Assembly: GCA_900313015.1 (NCBI GenBank)
Contig: OMPR01000009.1
Location: 124,001 to 188,000 of the forward strand
Source: Rhodobacteraceae bacterium EL53
GTDB lineage: Bacteria > Pseudomonadota > Alphaproteobacteria > Rhodobacterales > Rhodobacteraceae
Direction: 5' to 3'
DNA: 64,000 nt
The stretch's first letter is position 1, and each line of letters opens with the position of its first letter. The notes under the pieces were generated by a model, which made no database searches, was not told the DNA's origin, and was given only the letters and a program-made list of their open reading frames with translations. Below are positions 35,088 through 45,326 of this stretch, piece by piece. A program made the translations under genes and the position numbers.

Positions 35088-37112
35088 ATGCGCATATTGC
35101 TGCAGCTCAAAGCGACAGTATTGTATCAGCAGGGATATTTGTTCCCATGGGTGCCGGTATTCTTTGCAGTTGGGATTGGTGGATACTTTGTTCTGCCGCA
35201 AGAGCCGGGCTTAGTTAGCTATGTGCTGCTGACGTGTGTGGCCGCATCTGCCACCACCTTCGCAATGCGTTGGCCGGGTGTGTGGTCGCCTTTGGTTTGG
35301 GCCGTAGCATTAAGTGTAAGTGGCTTGATTTGGGCGGGGGGGCGAAGCCATGCAATTGGAACACCAAGCCTGGCTTGGCGCTATTATGGACCCATTGAGG
35401 GGCGCGTTGTTGCCCTAGACCGGTCTGCCTCAGATGCCCAACGGATTACCTTAGATCAAGTTCGCCTGAACAGAATTTCCTTTGACCAAGCACCAGAGAG
35501 GGTTCGAATATCTTTGCATGGTGGCGGGATCGATCTAAAGCCGGGGCAACGGATTATGACGACTGGCCATTTATCGCCTCCGCAAGGGCCAGTGGAACCC
35601 GGCGGGTTCGATTTTCGCAGATACGCTTGGTTTAAACAGTTGGGCGGCGTGGGTTATTCAAGAACACCTGTTTTGACTCTTGAACCAGCCGGCCAGTCCT
35701 CTAGTGATTTGTTAGTTTTGCGGATGCGACTGGCAATTTCGGAACGCGTGCGTAGCAGATTGTTAGGGGATGTCGGTGGATTTTCAGCGGCTATAACCGC
35801 CGGTGATCGCAGTGCCATTAGTCAGGAAACAATGGGGTATCTTAGAGCCAGTAACTTAGCGCATTTGTTGGCCATTTCAGGATTGCATATGGGGCTTTTG
35901 GCCGGATTTATCTTCTCTTCGTTGCGTATAGGCCTGTCTTTGTTTCCGGCAATGGCATTGCGTTTGCCGGTAAAGAAACTTGCCGCTTGCGGTGCGTTAA
36001 TCGTTGCGTCGGGTTATCTCGTTTTATCAGGCGGCAATGTTGCAACCCAGCGGGCATTTGTAATGGTAGCGGTCATGTTGTGCGCTGTGTTGGTGGATCG
36101 GCGTGCACTATCCTTACGGGCCGTCGCTGTTGCAGCGGTTATAGTTTTGCTTCTTCGTCCAGAAGCCTTGTTGGGCCCCGGATTTCAAATGTCTTTTGCT
36201 GCGACAACTGCATTGGTGGCAGTGTTTGGTGTGATCCGAGAGAACGAAATTTCATTGGGGCCAAAATGGATATCGGCGATCTTGGGCGTTGTGCTTTCTT
36301 CGGCGGTGGCAGGGCTGGCAACGGCGCCCATTGGAGCGGCGCATTTCAACACCCTAACGCACTATGGATTGCTGGCCAATTTGCTTTCAGTTCCGTTGAT
36401 GGGGATTGTTGTTATTCCCGCAGCCGTCTTGGCAGTTGTGCTTTTCCCATTGGGTTTGGATTGGGTTGGACTTGATCTGATGGGTTTTGGCTTGGTTTGG
36501 ATTCTGACTGTAGCTGAATGGGTAACAAATTTACCAGGAACGCAAGGTTATGTCCCGACACCAACACCTTGGATTTTGCCATTGCTTGCTTTTGGGTTCC
36601 TGTGGCTCATCCTTTGGCGGGGCAGGTTGAGATGGGCAGGGTCTGTCGCGATTTTTTGCGCGTTCGTTAGCTGGAGTTTAGTACATCGCCCGGACGTTTT
36701 GATTGCAGGCACTGGTGGGCTGATTGGGGTCATGACTAATGAGGGCAGGGCCCTTAGCAAATCCAAAGGGAGCGGATTTTTTGCAAAGGTTTGGCTGGAA
36801 AACGACGGCGATGGAGCGAACCAGAATGCGGCAGCACAGCGATGGCCAGACGAGCAGGGAAAGCTCCGATTCATCGACTATGATAATGCAAAAATCATCC
36901 ACGTTACCGGAAAACAAGCAGCGCAATCGCTTACAACCTGTTCGGTCAAAGACTTGGTTATTTCCGCTGTCCCATTCGCCCTAGATGGACCTTGCGAGAT
37001 CTACGATAGCAAACGTCTCTTACAAACTGGCAGCCTAGCTTTGGGCCCCAAAGGGATCGTGACAGCAGAATCTTTGTCTGGAAACAGATTGTGGAACAGA
37101 AAGAACAGGTGA
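35088..37112 (+). CDS. comEC: ComEC/Rec2-family membrane protein
   Basis: Inner-membrane channel protein of DNA uptake, 674 residues. An N-terminal OB-like soluble part (about residues 95-200) is followed by the competence domain with SNLAHLLAISGLHMGLLAGF, a hallmark, then many helices (about 265-515). The C-terminal beta-lactamase-like domain seen in full ComEC is reduced: the last 140 residues contain no HxHxDH. GGAGC lies before the ATG. It is convergent with lexA, stops seven bases apart. Natural transformation cannot be inferred from this gene alone. Confidence 0.9.
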   Translation: MRILLQLKATVLYQQGYLFPWVPVFFAVGIGGYFVLPQEPGLVSYVLLTCVAASATTFAMRWPGVWSPLVWAVALSVSGLIWAGGRSHAIGTPSLAWRYYGPIEGRVVALDRSASDAQRITLDQVRLNRISFDQAPERVRISLHGGGIDLKPGQRIMTTGHLSPPQGPVEPGGFDFRRYAWFKQLGGVGYSRTPVLTLEPAGQSSSDLLVLRMRLAISERVRSRLLGDVGGFSAAITAGDRSAISQETMGYLRASNLAHLLAISGLHMGLLAGFIFSSLRIGLSLFPAMALRLPVKKLAACGALIVASGYLVLSGGNVATQRAFVMVAVMLCAVLVDRRALSLRAVAVAAVIVLLLRPEALLGPGFQMSFAATTALVAVFGVIRENEISLGPKWISAILGVVLSSAVAGLATAPIGAAHFNTLTHYGLLANLLSVPLMGIVVIPAAVLAVVLFPLGLDWVGLDLMGFGLVWILTVAEWVTNLPGTQGYVPTPTPWILPLLAFGFLWLILWRGRLRWAGSVAIFCAFVSWSLVHRPDVLIAGTGGLIGVMTNEGRALSKSKGSGFFAKVWLENDGDGANQNAAAQRWPDEQGKLRFIDYDNAKIIHVTGKQAAQSLTTCSVKDLVISAVPFALDGPCEIYDSKRLLQTGSLALGPKGIVTAESLSGNRLWNRKNR

Positions 37113-37119
37113 CTTTACT

Positions 37120-37821
37120 TTAGTAGGTACGGATCAACCCAACCAGACGCCCTTGCACCTTAACCTGATCCTCGGGAAAAACACGGGTTTCATAAGCCGG
37201 GTTAGCGGCTTCAAGAGCGATGGCATTTCCACGTCGAAAGAACCGCTTTAGAGTTGCCTCGTGACCTTCGACCAAAGCGACAACAATATCGCCATTGTCG
37301 GCGGTGGCTGTGTCTCGAATGACAACCACGTCGCCATCATTGATCCCAGCATCAATCATCGAGTCGCCTTTGACTTCGAGTGCGTAGTGTTCGCCGGCTC
37401 CAGAAACCATGCCACCGGGCACGGCAACTTGATGTGACACTTGGCTGATTGCTTCGATTGGGACACCGGCTGCAATCCGTCCCATAACCGGCAACTCAAT
37501 TGCATGGACAACGACGGGATCGCTATTTGCGGGTGCACCCGCTTGAGGTTTATCGCCGTCAATAACACGCGGGCTAAATCCCCCACTGGTTGAGGCGCCA
37601 CCAAGGCTTTCAGGCAATTTGACAATTTCGATTGCACGCGCACGATGTGCCAAACGTCGAATGAAACCGCGTTCTTCGAGCGCGGTAATCAATCTGTGAA
37701 TTCCGGATTTGGAGCGAAGATCCAAAGCGACCTTCATTTCATCAAAGCTGGGAGGAACACCGTCCGCCTGCAACCGCTTATGGATAAATTCCAACAAATC
37801 CAGTTGCTTCTTGGTCAGCAT
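37120..37821 (-). CDS. lexA: LexA repressor
   Basis: SOS regulator of 233 residues. The winged helix ([36 protein letters not shown]) is followed by the self-cleaving domain: the Ala118-Gly119 cleavage bond in MGRIAAGVP, catalytic Ser154 in KGDSMIDAG and Lys192 in HEATLKRF. The ATG at 37821 has GAGG eight bases upstream; a start at 37830 would add three residues. An SOS box lies 33 bases before the start, so it represses itself. It is downstream of moeA on the same strand and convergent with comEC. Confidence 0.97.
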   Translation of the reverse strand: MLTKKQLDLLEFIHKRLQADGVPPSFDEMKVALDLRSKSGIHRLITALEERGFIRRLAHRARAIEIVKLPESLGGASTSGGFSPRVIDGDKPQAGAPANSDPVVVHAIELPVMGRIAAGVPIEAISQVSHQVAVPGGMVSGAGEHYALEVKGDSMIDAGINDGDVVVIRDTATADNGDIVVALVEGHEATLKRFFRRGNAIALEAANPAYETRVFPEDQVKVQGRLVGLIRTY

Positions 37822-37853
37822 GGTGCACACCTCTTGATCATCTGTTTACAAAT

Positions 37854-37868
37854 GTTCTACGCATGTTC
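37854..37868 (-). promoter_or_regulatory. SOS box (LexA site) before lexA
   Basis: GTTC-N7-GTTC, the direct-repeat LexA site of alphaproteobacteria: GTTC at 37854-37857 and at 37865-37868 on the given strand. It lies between the moeA stop and the lexA start, showing that lexA has its own promoter apart from the upstream trp-moa genes. Confidence 0.9.
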
Positions 37869-37900
37869 TTGTTTTGTGTCAATGGGCGTGATTGGTGAAA

Positions 37901-39073
37901 TTATATTGGCAGATAGTGAATGCGCTGCCCATCTTCACAAGCTGGGTCAGAGGCTGGGCGTATAGCCAGTGCGTTGGCATCTGCTAGGACCGTCAACAAT
38001 GAACTGTCTTGGTTTTCGAACACAGTCATCTGACCGTTGTCGACATGCGCCCGCATATAGTGTTGACGCGGACCGTTCGCCTCCAAGGCGTGCGTCAGTG
38101 TCGCTGTTTGCAAGGTGGGAACAATGTCTTTCAAACCCAACATGAGGCGGATGACGGGGGCTAGAAAGACGTGACCACAGACGATGGCCGACACCGGATT
38201 TCCGGGAAGGCCAATCAAAACACTATCACCCAAACCCCCAGCCATCAAAGGTTTGCCGGGGCGCATTTTGATTTTGTAGAAGGACTGCTCCATGCCTAGA
38301 TCCTTGGCCACGGGGCCAACAAGATCATGGTCGCCAACCGATGCCCCACCAATCGTAACAATCAAATCTGCGTCTTTAGCCAGCCCAAATGCAGTTATTA
38401 AAGACTGTTCGGTGTCTCGTGCGATGGGCAAAACCCGTACTTCGGCCCCCAGACCCTCAAGCATCGCCTTAAGTCCAAAGGTGTTTGATGCGATGATCTG
38501 ATCCGGGCCAGGCGTTTCGCCGGGCATAACCAATTCATCCCCGGTCGAGATCAGTGCGACAACAGGTTTTCGGGTCACTGGGATTTGGTGAATGTTCATT
38601 GAAGCCATTAACGCGATGTCTTGCGGAGCAAGCTGACGAGGGCTTTCGAGAGTCGTGCCAACCTTGAAATCAACGCCTGCAGCGCGAATGTTGCTTTTGG
38701 TTCCGGGATCATCCGTAATTGTAATCAAATCCCCTCGGCGGGTAATGTTTTCCTGAATAACAACAAAGTCGGTTCCCTCAGGCACAGGCGCCCCAGTAAA
38801 GATTCGGACCGCCTGGCCCGCACCAACGATCTCCGGGAACGCATGCCCCGCCGCCGCTTCCCCGACAACTTTGAACATCGCATGCAACTCTACTTCGTCG
38901 CTTTTCATGGCATAGCCATCCATCGACGAGGCTGAAAAGGGAGGTTGATTGCGCGTTGCCACAACATCCTGCGCCAGAACGCGCCCCGCAGCGTTTGCAA
39001 GTGGCACAAACTCCACCTCAAGCGGGGACACTAAGCCGAAAAGGAGATCCTGCGCTGCTTCAACGGTGATCAT
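37901..39073 (-). CDS. moeA: Molybdopterin molybdotransferase
   Basis: Inserts molybdate into adenylylated molybdopterin in cofactor synthesis. The 390-residue protein has AQDVVATRNQPPFSASSMDGYA near the N-terminus in split form, IFTGAPVPEGTDFVV, VALISTGDELV, the IVTIGGASVGDHDLV motif, and GLPGNPVSAIVCGHVF. These mark the E, MoCF-like and C-terminal domains. The ATG at 39073 has AAGGA upstream; the longer frame to 39172 adds a basic stretch not seen in the family. moaC is 40 bases upstream. Confidence 0.95.
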   Translation of the reverse strand: MITVEAAQDLLFGLVSPLEVEFVPLANAAGRVLAQDVVATRNQPPFSASSMDGYAMKSDEVELHAMFKVVGEAAAGHAFPEIVGAGQAVRIFTGAPVPEGTDFVVIQENITRRGDLITITDDPGTKSNIRAAGVDFKVGTTLESPRQLAPQDIALMASMNIHQIPVTRKPVVALISTGDELVMPGETPGPDQIIASNTFGLKAMLEGLGAEVRVLPIARDTEQSLITAFGLAKDADLIVTIGGASVGDHDLVGPVAKDLGMEQSFYKIKMRPGKPLMAGGLGDSVLIGLPGNPVSAIVCGHVFLAPVIRLMLGLKDIVPTLQTATLTHALEANGPRQHYMRAHVDNGQMTVFENQDSSLLTVLADANALAIRPASDPACEDGQRIHYLPI

Positions 39074-39113
39074 GTGTCTTCCTTGTCTACGGGGGTTCTT
39101 GACATTGGGTGTA

Positions 39114-39587
39114 TCAGATCGCTTGGTAGCGCCCTGACTTACCACCGTCTTTAAGAACCACACGCAAGCCACCTATTTCCATTGATTTATCAACAGCTTT
39201 CGTCATGTCATAGACGGTTAACGCGGTAATTGATGCTGCGGTCAACGCTTCCATCTCAACGCCAGTCTGTCCTGTGGTTTTAACCGTTGCTTCGATTTGA
39301 ACACCGGGCAGTTCAGGATCAAGTGTCAGTTCAACTGCGACTTTGGTGATAGGTAATGGGTGGCACAGTGGAATCAATTCTGGGGTCTTTTTCGCGCCCA
39401 TTATGCCTGCCAAACGGGCCACACCCAGAACATCGCCCTTTTTGGCGCGTCCTTCAGAGATGATATCAAAGGCGCCTTGGCTCATTTTGATCCAAGTGAC
39501 TGCCGTGGCGATCCGCGAGGTCACGGCCTTGTCTGACACATCAACCATGTGGGCATCGCCCTTGCCGTCAAAATGTGTCAGTGACAT
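39114..39587 (-). CDS. moaC: Cyclic pyranopterin monophosphate synthase
   Basis: Second step of molybdenum cofactor synthesis, forming cPMP from the MoaA product. The 157-residue protein shows [20 protein letters not shown] at the start, [38 protein letters not shown] and [19 protein letters not shown], all family signatures. Its ATG overlaps the trpC stop by one base. moaA is not adjacent. Confidence 0.97.
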   Translation of the reverse strand: MSLTHFDGKGDAHMVDVSDKAVTSRIATAVTWIKMSQGAFDIISEGRAKKGDVLGVARLAGIMGAKKTPELIPLCHPLPITKVAVELTLDPELPGVQIEATVKTTGQTGVEMEALTAASITALTVYDMTKAVDKSMEIGGLRVVLKDGGKSGRYQAI

Positions 39588-40399
39588 TACATAGCTCCTG
39601 GAACCAAGGGATTGTCGAGCAACTCACGTGTCGCGGTCGCAACATCCTCTTGCCGCATCAAGCTTTCGCCAATCAAGAAACAGCGGGCGCCATAGCGCGC
39701 TATGTCAGCCAAATCTGCCGGTTCTGTCAGGCCGCTCTCGCACACAATGGTCCGTTCCGCAGATACCAGTTTTGACAAGCGGCGTGTGGTATCCAGGGTG
39801 GTTTCAAACGTTTTGAGATTGCGATTGTTGATCCCCATGAGCGGGCTTTTCAGCTTCTCGGCACGCTCAAGTTCAGCTTCGTCATGAACTTCGAGCAGAA
39901 CATCCATGCCCCAATCAAAAGCCACCTGTTCCAGCTCAGAGGCCTGAGCGTCAGAAACAGAGGCAAGAATAATCAAGATGCAATCTGCTCCAAGTGCACG
40001 TGCTTCGATCACCTGATAGGGGTCGTACATGAAATCCTTGCGCAAGGCCGGTAAATCACAGGCTGCACGCGCTGTTGTTAAAAAATCTTTGGCGCCCTGA
40101 AAGCTGGGAGTGTCTGTTAGCACTGACAAACAAGTTGCACCCCCGGCTTGGTACGCTTTGGCCAATTCAGGAGGATTGAAATCGGATCTGATCAAGCCTT
40201 TGGATGGGCTGGCTTTCTTGATTTCCGCAATTAACCCATACCCATCACGACTGGCATCAAGCAAAGCCTGCGCAAAGGGGCGAACGGGGCTAGCGTCGCG
40301 TGCTTCGCTCTCAAGCGCATCAAGGGATTTGGTCGCTTTGTCCGCAGCAACTTCTTCCAGTTTATAGGATTTGATCTTGTCGAGAATGGTATCGGTCAT
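39587..40399 (-). CDS. trpC: Indole-3-glycerol phosphate synthase
   Basis: Makes indole-3-glycerol phosphate in tryptophan synthesis. The 270-residue TIM-barrel enzyme has the catalytic Lys in [19 protein letters not shown], then [34 protein letters not shown] and [12 protein letters not shown]. It is monofunctional, with no fused TrpF. The start overlaps the trpD stop by four bases. Confidence 0.97.
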   Translation of the reverse strand: MTDTILDKIKSYKLEEVAADKATKSLDALESEARDASPVRPFAQALLDASRDGYGLIAEIKKASPSKGLIRSDFNPPELAKAYQAGGATCLSVLTDTPSFQGAKDFLTTARAACDLPALRKDFMYDPYQVIEARALGADCILIILASVSDAQASELEQVAFDWGMDVLLEVHDEAELERAEKLKSPLMGINNRNLKTFETTLDTTRRLSKLVSAERTIVCESGLTEPADLADIARYGARCFLIGESLMRQEDVATATRELLDNPLVPGAM

Positions 40400-41415
40400 G
40401 CGGGATCCTGCGTGATACGGGCCAGGGCGGCGATCTTTTCATTGGCTTTTCCACTGTCGATACTCTCGACTGCCATGGCAACGCCTTCGCGTAAATCGCT
40501 CGCCACATCTGCAACGACCAAAGCTGCCGCAGAATTTAATAAAACGGCATCACGATAGGCTGATGGGGTTCCATCAAGCAGGGCGCGAAAGGCAACGGCG
40601 TTTTCGGCCGGTGTACCACCAACGATTGCTTCAAAGGGATGCACAGGCAGACCAGCGTCTTCTGGGTGGAGTTCGACGTCTGTCACAACGCCATGTTCCA
40701 AGGCCGAAACCCAGCTGATGCCAGTGATCGTCAACTCATCAGTGCCGTCAGAACCGTGCACAAGCCATGCCCGTTCTGATCCTAACACGCCGAGCGTTTC
40801 AGCCATCGGCCGGATCAAATCACGCGAAAAGGCACCAGTCAGCTGGCGTGTCACGCCAGCTGGATTGGTAAGGGGGCCGAGGATGTTAAAGATCGTGCGC
40901 GTTCCTAGCTCTGACCGGGTCGGCATGACATGGGCCGTAGCAGGATGGTGCATTGGGGCCATCATGAAGCCGATCCCGGCTTCGTTCAGCGCGCGTTCTA
41001 CAACTGAGGGGCCAACCATGACATTGATGCCCATCTGAGATTGCAAGTCAGCCGTTCCAGATTTCGAGCTGAGATTGCGGTTGCCGTGCTTCGCGACAAC
41101 GACGCCTGCACCAGCGACTACAAAGGCAGTCGCGGTCGAAATGTTCAGCGTGTTCTTCCCATCGCCACCAGTTCCGACGATGTCTATTGCGCCAGCTGGG
41201 GCTTTGACTGCGTTGCATTTGGATCGCATAACAGCCGCAGCGGCCGCATATTCATCCACGGTCTCGCCTCTCGTGCGCAAGGCCATCAACAACCCGCCGA
41301 TTTGGCTGGGAGTCGCTTCACCTGCAAAAAGGATGCCAAACGCGTCTTCCGCTTCGACGCGTGTAAGGGACCGTTCAGCAGCAGCACCGATCAGGGGCTT
41401 TAGGGCATCGCTCAT
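40396..41415 (-). CDS. trpD: Anthranilate phosphoribosyltransferase
   Basis: Joins anthranilate and PRPP. The 339-residue protein carries [18 protein letters not shown], the PRPP site, then [16 protein letters not shown] and [15 protein letters not shown], which identify TrpD. It overlaps trpG and trpC by four bases on each side, so the three genes form one tightly coupled unit. Confidence 0.97.
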   Translation of the reverse strand: MSDALKPLIGAAAERSLTRVEAEDAFGILFAGEATPSQIGGLLMALRTRGETVDEYAAAAAVMRSKCNAVKAPAGAIDIVGTGGDGKNTLNISTATAFVVAGAGVVVAKHGNRNLSSKSGTADLQSQMGINVMVGPSVVERALNEAGIGFMMAPMHHPATAHVMPTRSELGTRTIFNILGPLTNPAGVTRQLTGAFSRDLIRPMAETLGVLGSERAWLVHGSDGTDELTITGISWVSALEHGVVTDVELHPEDAGLPVHPFEAIVGGTPAENAVAFRALLDGTPSAYRDAVLLNSAAALVVADVASDLREGVAMAVESIDSGKANEKIAALARITQDPA

Positions 41416-41993
41416 GCGGAAACCTTCATTTCGTTCAGGAAGTTTTGGAGCAAGGCATGACCGTGTTCCGAAGCAATTGATTCGGGGTGAAACTGCACGC
41501 CATGAATGGGGAGCTCTTTGTGTTGTAACCCCATGATGGTGCCATCATCTAACTCGGCAGTGATTTCCAGACAGTCGGGCAGGGTGTCCCGATCAACAAC
41601 CAGCGAATGGTAGCGTGTGGCTTCAAATGGGCTAGGCAATCCCTCAAAAAGGCCTTTGCCTGTGTGTTTCATGGTTCCCATCTTGCCGTGCACGATTTCA
41701 TGACACCGAACAACTTTGCCGCCAAAGGCTTGTCCGATTGTCTGATGCCCAAGACAAACACCCATTAGAGGCGTTTTCGTTTCAGCCGCCGCCTGAGTCA
41801 GCGCAAGGCAAATTCCCGCTTGATCTGGGTCACATGGGCCAGGGCTGAGCAATATGCCGGTTGGATTTAGGGACATAGCTTCCCGGACATCAAGCGCGTC
41901 GTTGCGGCGAATTTCCACATCCGCCCCAAGCTCGGCCAAGTAGTGGACCAAATTATAGGTAAAAGAGTCGTAGTTGTCGATCAGCAGCAGCAT
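41412..41993 (-). CDS. trpG: Anthranilate synthase component II (glutamine amidotransferase)
   Basis: Supplies ammonia from glutamine to TrpE. The 193-residue class I amidotransferase has [18 protein letters not shown] at the N-terminus, the catalytic Cys in [18 protein letters not shown], and the His-Glu pair in [14 protein letters not shown]. The ATG at 41993 gives the family N-terminus; the frame reaches 42059 but that extension is Arg/Pro-rich and lies over the divergent promoter. It may also serve para-aminobenzoate synthesis. trpE lies 2 kb away beyond the YibQ-like gene. Confidence 0.95.
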   Translation of the reverse strand: MLLLIDNYDSFTYNLVHYLAELGADVEIRRNDALDVREAMSLNPTGILLSPGPCDPDQAGICLALTQAAAETKTPLMGVCLGHQTIGQAFGGKVVRCHEIVHGKMGTMKHTGKGLFEGLPSPFEATRYHSLVVDRDTLPDCLEITAELDDGTIMGLQHKELPIHGVQFHPESIASEHGHALLQNFLNEMKVSA

Positions 41994-42178
41994 TTTAACA
42001 CGTTCATTAGGGGCTGGTGGCGAGGGCCTCAGCCGCAGTATAGTAGTCGGGACATACATGTTCAGGGTTGCGCGGCAGCGTCAAGGGCCATGGCGATTCC
42101 GAGCATGCTTCATCAACGCCGCTGAGACGGCGAAGACCATACATACGGGCAACTGGGACCAAAAGGGGCGAGACGGGG

Positions 42179-43672
42179 ATGGGTGGATTTTTTGGGGGAG
42201 CTCTGACAGGGATTCTCGTTGTTGGATCTGTGTCGGCCTATGTGTCGCTGACATCACCATTGCCGGTACGTCCGGACGTTTCTAGCGTTGCACCAGCCAC
42301 GACAGGGGGGGAATCCTCTGAACCAGATACCGGGGGCAGTGGCGTAGATCCTGCCGGTCAAGACGCTGATTTGGTCGAACTGGCCCCGCGCGCGCCTGTT
42401 GAGACAGAACAGCCATCCGATAGCTTAAATTCGCTGGACTCTGAGATCACGGAGCCAGGAGACAAACCAAAAGTTGGTGCGGCAACCGGCGCTTTGGACA
42501 AGCCCGACACTGCCAGTACCGCAACCGTTACGGTTGAGACCGAAGCCCCAGTTATGTCGTCTGCACCGGGTGAGGCTCCGAGCGTTCCAACAGATGAAGC
42601 TGAGCTCGCGGTTTCCAAAGATCAACCAACGCAACCCTTGACGCCCGATGTTTCGGAAACCGGATCCGGCTTGGTATCGCCCGTTGAAATCGAGGCGGAT
42701 CCAGTCATTGCGTCTCAGCCTGATGCTGATTTGAGCACGGAAGAAGTTGCGGCACCGACGCCGGCTGCACAAAGCGATCAAGCCCCCAGTGTAGATACGC
42801 AATCATCGGCTGTGATACCGGTAAACGAAAGTCCTGCCCCGCAAACCTCTGATGCGGCGCCTGAAATTGCAGCTCTGCCGCAGATCGGAAGTGATGAGAC
42901 CAGTACTGTGCGGCCGCAAATTGGCACACCTGTGGTGCCCCTAACCGAACGCAATACAGTACCAGTCGCGACGGGTGAAACCGCGACAGCGCTCAATCCT
43001 GAAGAGCGTCCGATTGAGATCTATGCAGAACCTTTCGACAACCCCGAAAACAAACCCTTGATGGCGATCGTTTTGATGGATGATGCAAAGGGGCTGGGTG
43101 CAGAGGCTTTGCAAGATTTTCCCTATCCCCTGAGCTTTGCGATTGATCCCACTGACCCGCTAGCCAAGGAAAAAATGGCGCGTTATCGAGAATCTGGGTT
43201 TGAAGTCGTGCTCCTTGCCGACCTACCAGCAGCAGCTACGGCTCAGGATGCTGAGGTTTCGTTGTCCGTTTGGGTCGATGCGTTGCCAGAAACCGTTGCG
43301 ATTCTTGAGGGCACCAAAAGCGGCATTCAAGGAAACCGGGAACTATCAGGGCAGGTGTCCGCCATCCTAGGGGATACGGGCCGTGGGCTGATCACGCAGG
43401 ACAATGGATTGAACACAGTTCAAAAGCTGGCCGTTCGGGCCGGTGTTCCTGCGGCAGTTGTGTTTCGCGATTTTGATGGCGCAGGGCAAACACCCACCAT
43501 CATGCGTCGCTTCTTAGATCAAGCGGCCTTTCGTGCAGGACAGGAAGGGGCGGTCATTATGTTGGGCCGTGTCCGTCCTGATACTGTGTCGGCGTTGCTG
43601 CTGTGGGGATTGCAAGATCGTGTCAGCCGCGTAGCACTTGCCCCTGTTTCCGCCGTTTTGACGCGAGAGTAA
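42179..43672 (+). CDS. Divergent polysaccharide deacetylase (YibQ/DUF610) with long acidic linker
   Basis: A 497-residue protein. One N-terminal helix (GFFGGALTGILVVGSVSAYV) is followed by about 280 residues of low-complexity Pro/Ala/Glu/Thr/Ser sequence, then a C-terminal domain (about 325-495) related to YibQ. The domain keeps the DD of the first motif (IVLMDDAKG), but positions where E. coli YibQ has histidines read LADLP and EGTKSG instead, so metal-dependent deacetylase activity is doubtful. AGGGG precedes the ATG at 42179; an earlier in-frame ATG at 42068 gives an Arg-rich extension. It is divergent from trpG and convergent with trpE. Confidence 0.85.
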   Translation: MGGFFGGALTGILVVGSVSAYVSLTSPLPVRPDVSSVAPATTGGESSEPDTGGSGVDPAGQDADLVELAPRAPVETEQPSDSLNSLDSEITEPGDKPKVGAATGALDKPDTASTATVTVETEAPVMSSAPGEAPSVPTDEAELAVSKDQPTQPLTPDVSETGSGLVSPVEIEADPVIASQPDADLSTEEVAAPTPAAQSDQAPSVDTQSSAVIPVNESPAPQTSDAAPEIAALPQIGSDETSTVRPQIGTPVVPLTERNTVPVATGETATALNPEERPIEIYAEPFDNPENKPLMAIVLMDDAKGLGAEALQDFPYPLSFAIDPTDPLAKEKMARYRESGFEVVLLADLPAAATAQDAEVSLSVWVDALPETVAILEGTKSGIQGNRELSGQVSAILGDTGRGLITQDNGLNTVQKLAVRAGVPAAVVFRDFDGAGQTPTIMRRFLDQAAFRAGQEGAVIMLGRVRPDTVSALLLWGLQDRVSRVALAPVSAVLTRE

Positions 43673-43801
43673 TATTTCGTCTGGGTGAATGGTCGGATTC
43701 AGTTGGGAATGGTCTTTGCCCGAACCAAGCTTAAAAAACATGTGTAGCGTAAAGCGGCATTGCCTTACGCCACAAAATTGAGTTTCGAGCCCCAACGGGA
43801 A

Positions 43802-45313
43802 TTAGTTGTTTCCGCTGCCAACGAACCGGGCTGCATCCGCTGCTGCCCGGCGTATAGCATTGGATTTGTGGACTGTTTCCATATATTCAGCCTCGGGATT
43901 GCTGTCGTAGACAACACCACCACCGGCCTGAATGTAGAGCTTTTGGTCCTGCACGACTGCTGTGCGCAACGCGATACACATATCCATATCGCCACCTGCA
44001 GAAAAGTAGCCAACACCGCCACCGTAGACGCCGCGTTTTTCGGGTTCCAGTTCGTCGATGATTTCCATCGCGCGCACCTTAGGAGCACCTGAGACGGTAC
44101 CTGCGGGCATACCTGCGAAAAATGCATCAAGCGCGTCTTTGCCGTCTGCCAACTCACCAACCACATTTGAAACGATATGCATCACATGGCTATAGCGTTC
44201 GATGATGAACTGCTCGGTGGGTTTTACCGTGCCGATTTTAGCAACACGTCCGGTATCATTGCGCCCAAGGTCCAGCAGCATGAGATGCTCGGCCAATTCT
44301 TTCTTATCTGCAAGTAGATCCGCTTCGAGTGCACGATCCTCTTCAGGGGTTGCTCCGCGTGGGCGCGTCCCAGCAATCGGTCGAATAGTGACCTCGTTTC
44401 CAAAGACACGCACAAGGATTTCAGGGCTGGCCCCGATGACCTGAAATCCACCGAAGTTGAAATAGAACATGAATGGTGATGGATTGGTCCGTCGCAAAGA
44501 CCGATAAAGAGAAAAGGGAGGAAGCGGGAATTCCTGTGTCCACCTTTGCGCGGGAACAACTTGAAAGATATCACCTGCACGAATGTAATCTTTCGCCTTT
44601 TCAACCGCTTCCATATACTTGGATTTCGTGAAATTCGAAACTGGTGCACTGGTTTCGTGGGCCTCGCCCAAGTTTCGGGTTTCCGCCGGCATTGCGCGTT
44701 CTAGGTCTCGCACAGCATCCATTACGCGTTCAGCGGCCTGAGCATAAGCGGCCTTAGCGCTTTGACCCTCACTTGCCCAAGCGGGCGATACCACTGTGAC
44801 CTCGCCTTTAACGCCGTCCAACACCGCAACAACCGAAGGGCGCATCATAACAGCATCCGGTAAGCCAAGCGGATCAGGATTCACATTGGGCAAATGTTCG
44901 ACCAGCCGCACCATATCATAGCCCAAATAGCCGAACAGCCCCGCTGCGGCTTGGGGCATTTCATCGGGTAGATCAATCCGGCACTCTGCGAGCAGGGCGC
45001 GTAAGTTATCCATCGGATGGCCGTCTTGCACGACAAAATCGTCGGCATCAAAGCGGGCCGAACGATTCAACGCTGATTGATCACCTTGACACCGCCAGAT
45101 CAAATCCGGTTTCATACCGATGATGGAATAGCGTCCGCGGACTTCGCCGCCGGTGACTGATTCAAGCATAAAGGCGTCTTTTTGCGCGCCAGTCAGTTTC
45201 AGCATCAGCGACACTGGCGTATCTAGATCCGCCGCGAGGCGGGTATAGACAACCTGATTTTCGCCCGCTTCATAGGCGCGGGCGAAGCCGTCAAAGTCAG
45301 GGGTCAGGGCCAT
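43802..45313 (-). CDS. trpE: Anthranilate synthase component I
   Basis: Chorismate-using subunit of anthranilate synthase, 503 residues. Typical stretches are the N-terminal VSLMLKL (feedback site region with the ESVTGGEVRGRYSIIG phrase), NPSPFMFYFNFGGFQVIGASPE, RPIAGTRPRGATPEED, IVSNVVGELADG and GTVSGAPKVRAMEIIDELE. The ATG at 45313 has GAAGG upstream. It follows the PpiD-like gene by 13 bases on the same strand, not trpG, so the two subunits are under separate control. No leader peptide or attenuator was seen in that short gap. Confidence 0.96.
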   Translation of the reverse strand: MALTPDFDGFARAYEAGENQVVYTRLAADLDTPVSLMLKLTGAQKDAFMLESVTGGEVRGRYSIIGMKPDLIWRCQGDQSALNRSARFDADDFVVQDGHPMDNLRALLAECRIDLPDEMPQAAAGLFGYLGYDMVRLVEHLPNVNPDPLGLPDAVMMRPSVVAVLDGVKGEVTVVSPAWASEGQSAKAAYAQAAERVMDAVRDLERAMPAETRNLGEAHETSAPVSNFTKSKYMEAVEKAKDYIRAGDIFQVVPAQRWTQEFPLPPFSLYRSLRRTNPSPFMFYFNFGGFQVIGASPEILVRVFGNEVTIRPIAGTRPRGATPEEDRALEADLLADKKELAEHLMLLDLGRNDTGRVAKIGTVKPTEQFIIERYSHVMHIVSNVVGELADGKDALDAFFAGMPAGTVSGAPKVRAMEIIDELEPEKRGVYGGGVGYFSAGGDMDMCIALRTAVVQDQKLYIQAGGGVVYDSNPEAEYMETVHKSNAIRRAAADAARFVGSGNN

Positions 45314-45326
45314 GGGTCTGCCTTCG

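Noticed and set aside
45314-45326. Attenuator or leader peptide before trpE
   Set aside because: Only 13 bases separate the PpiD-like stop from trpE, too short for a leader.
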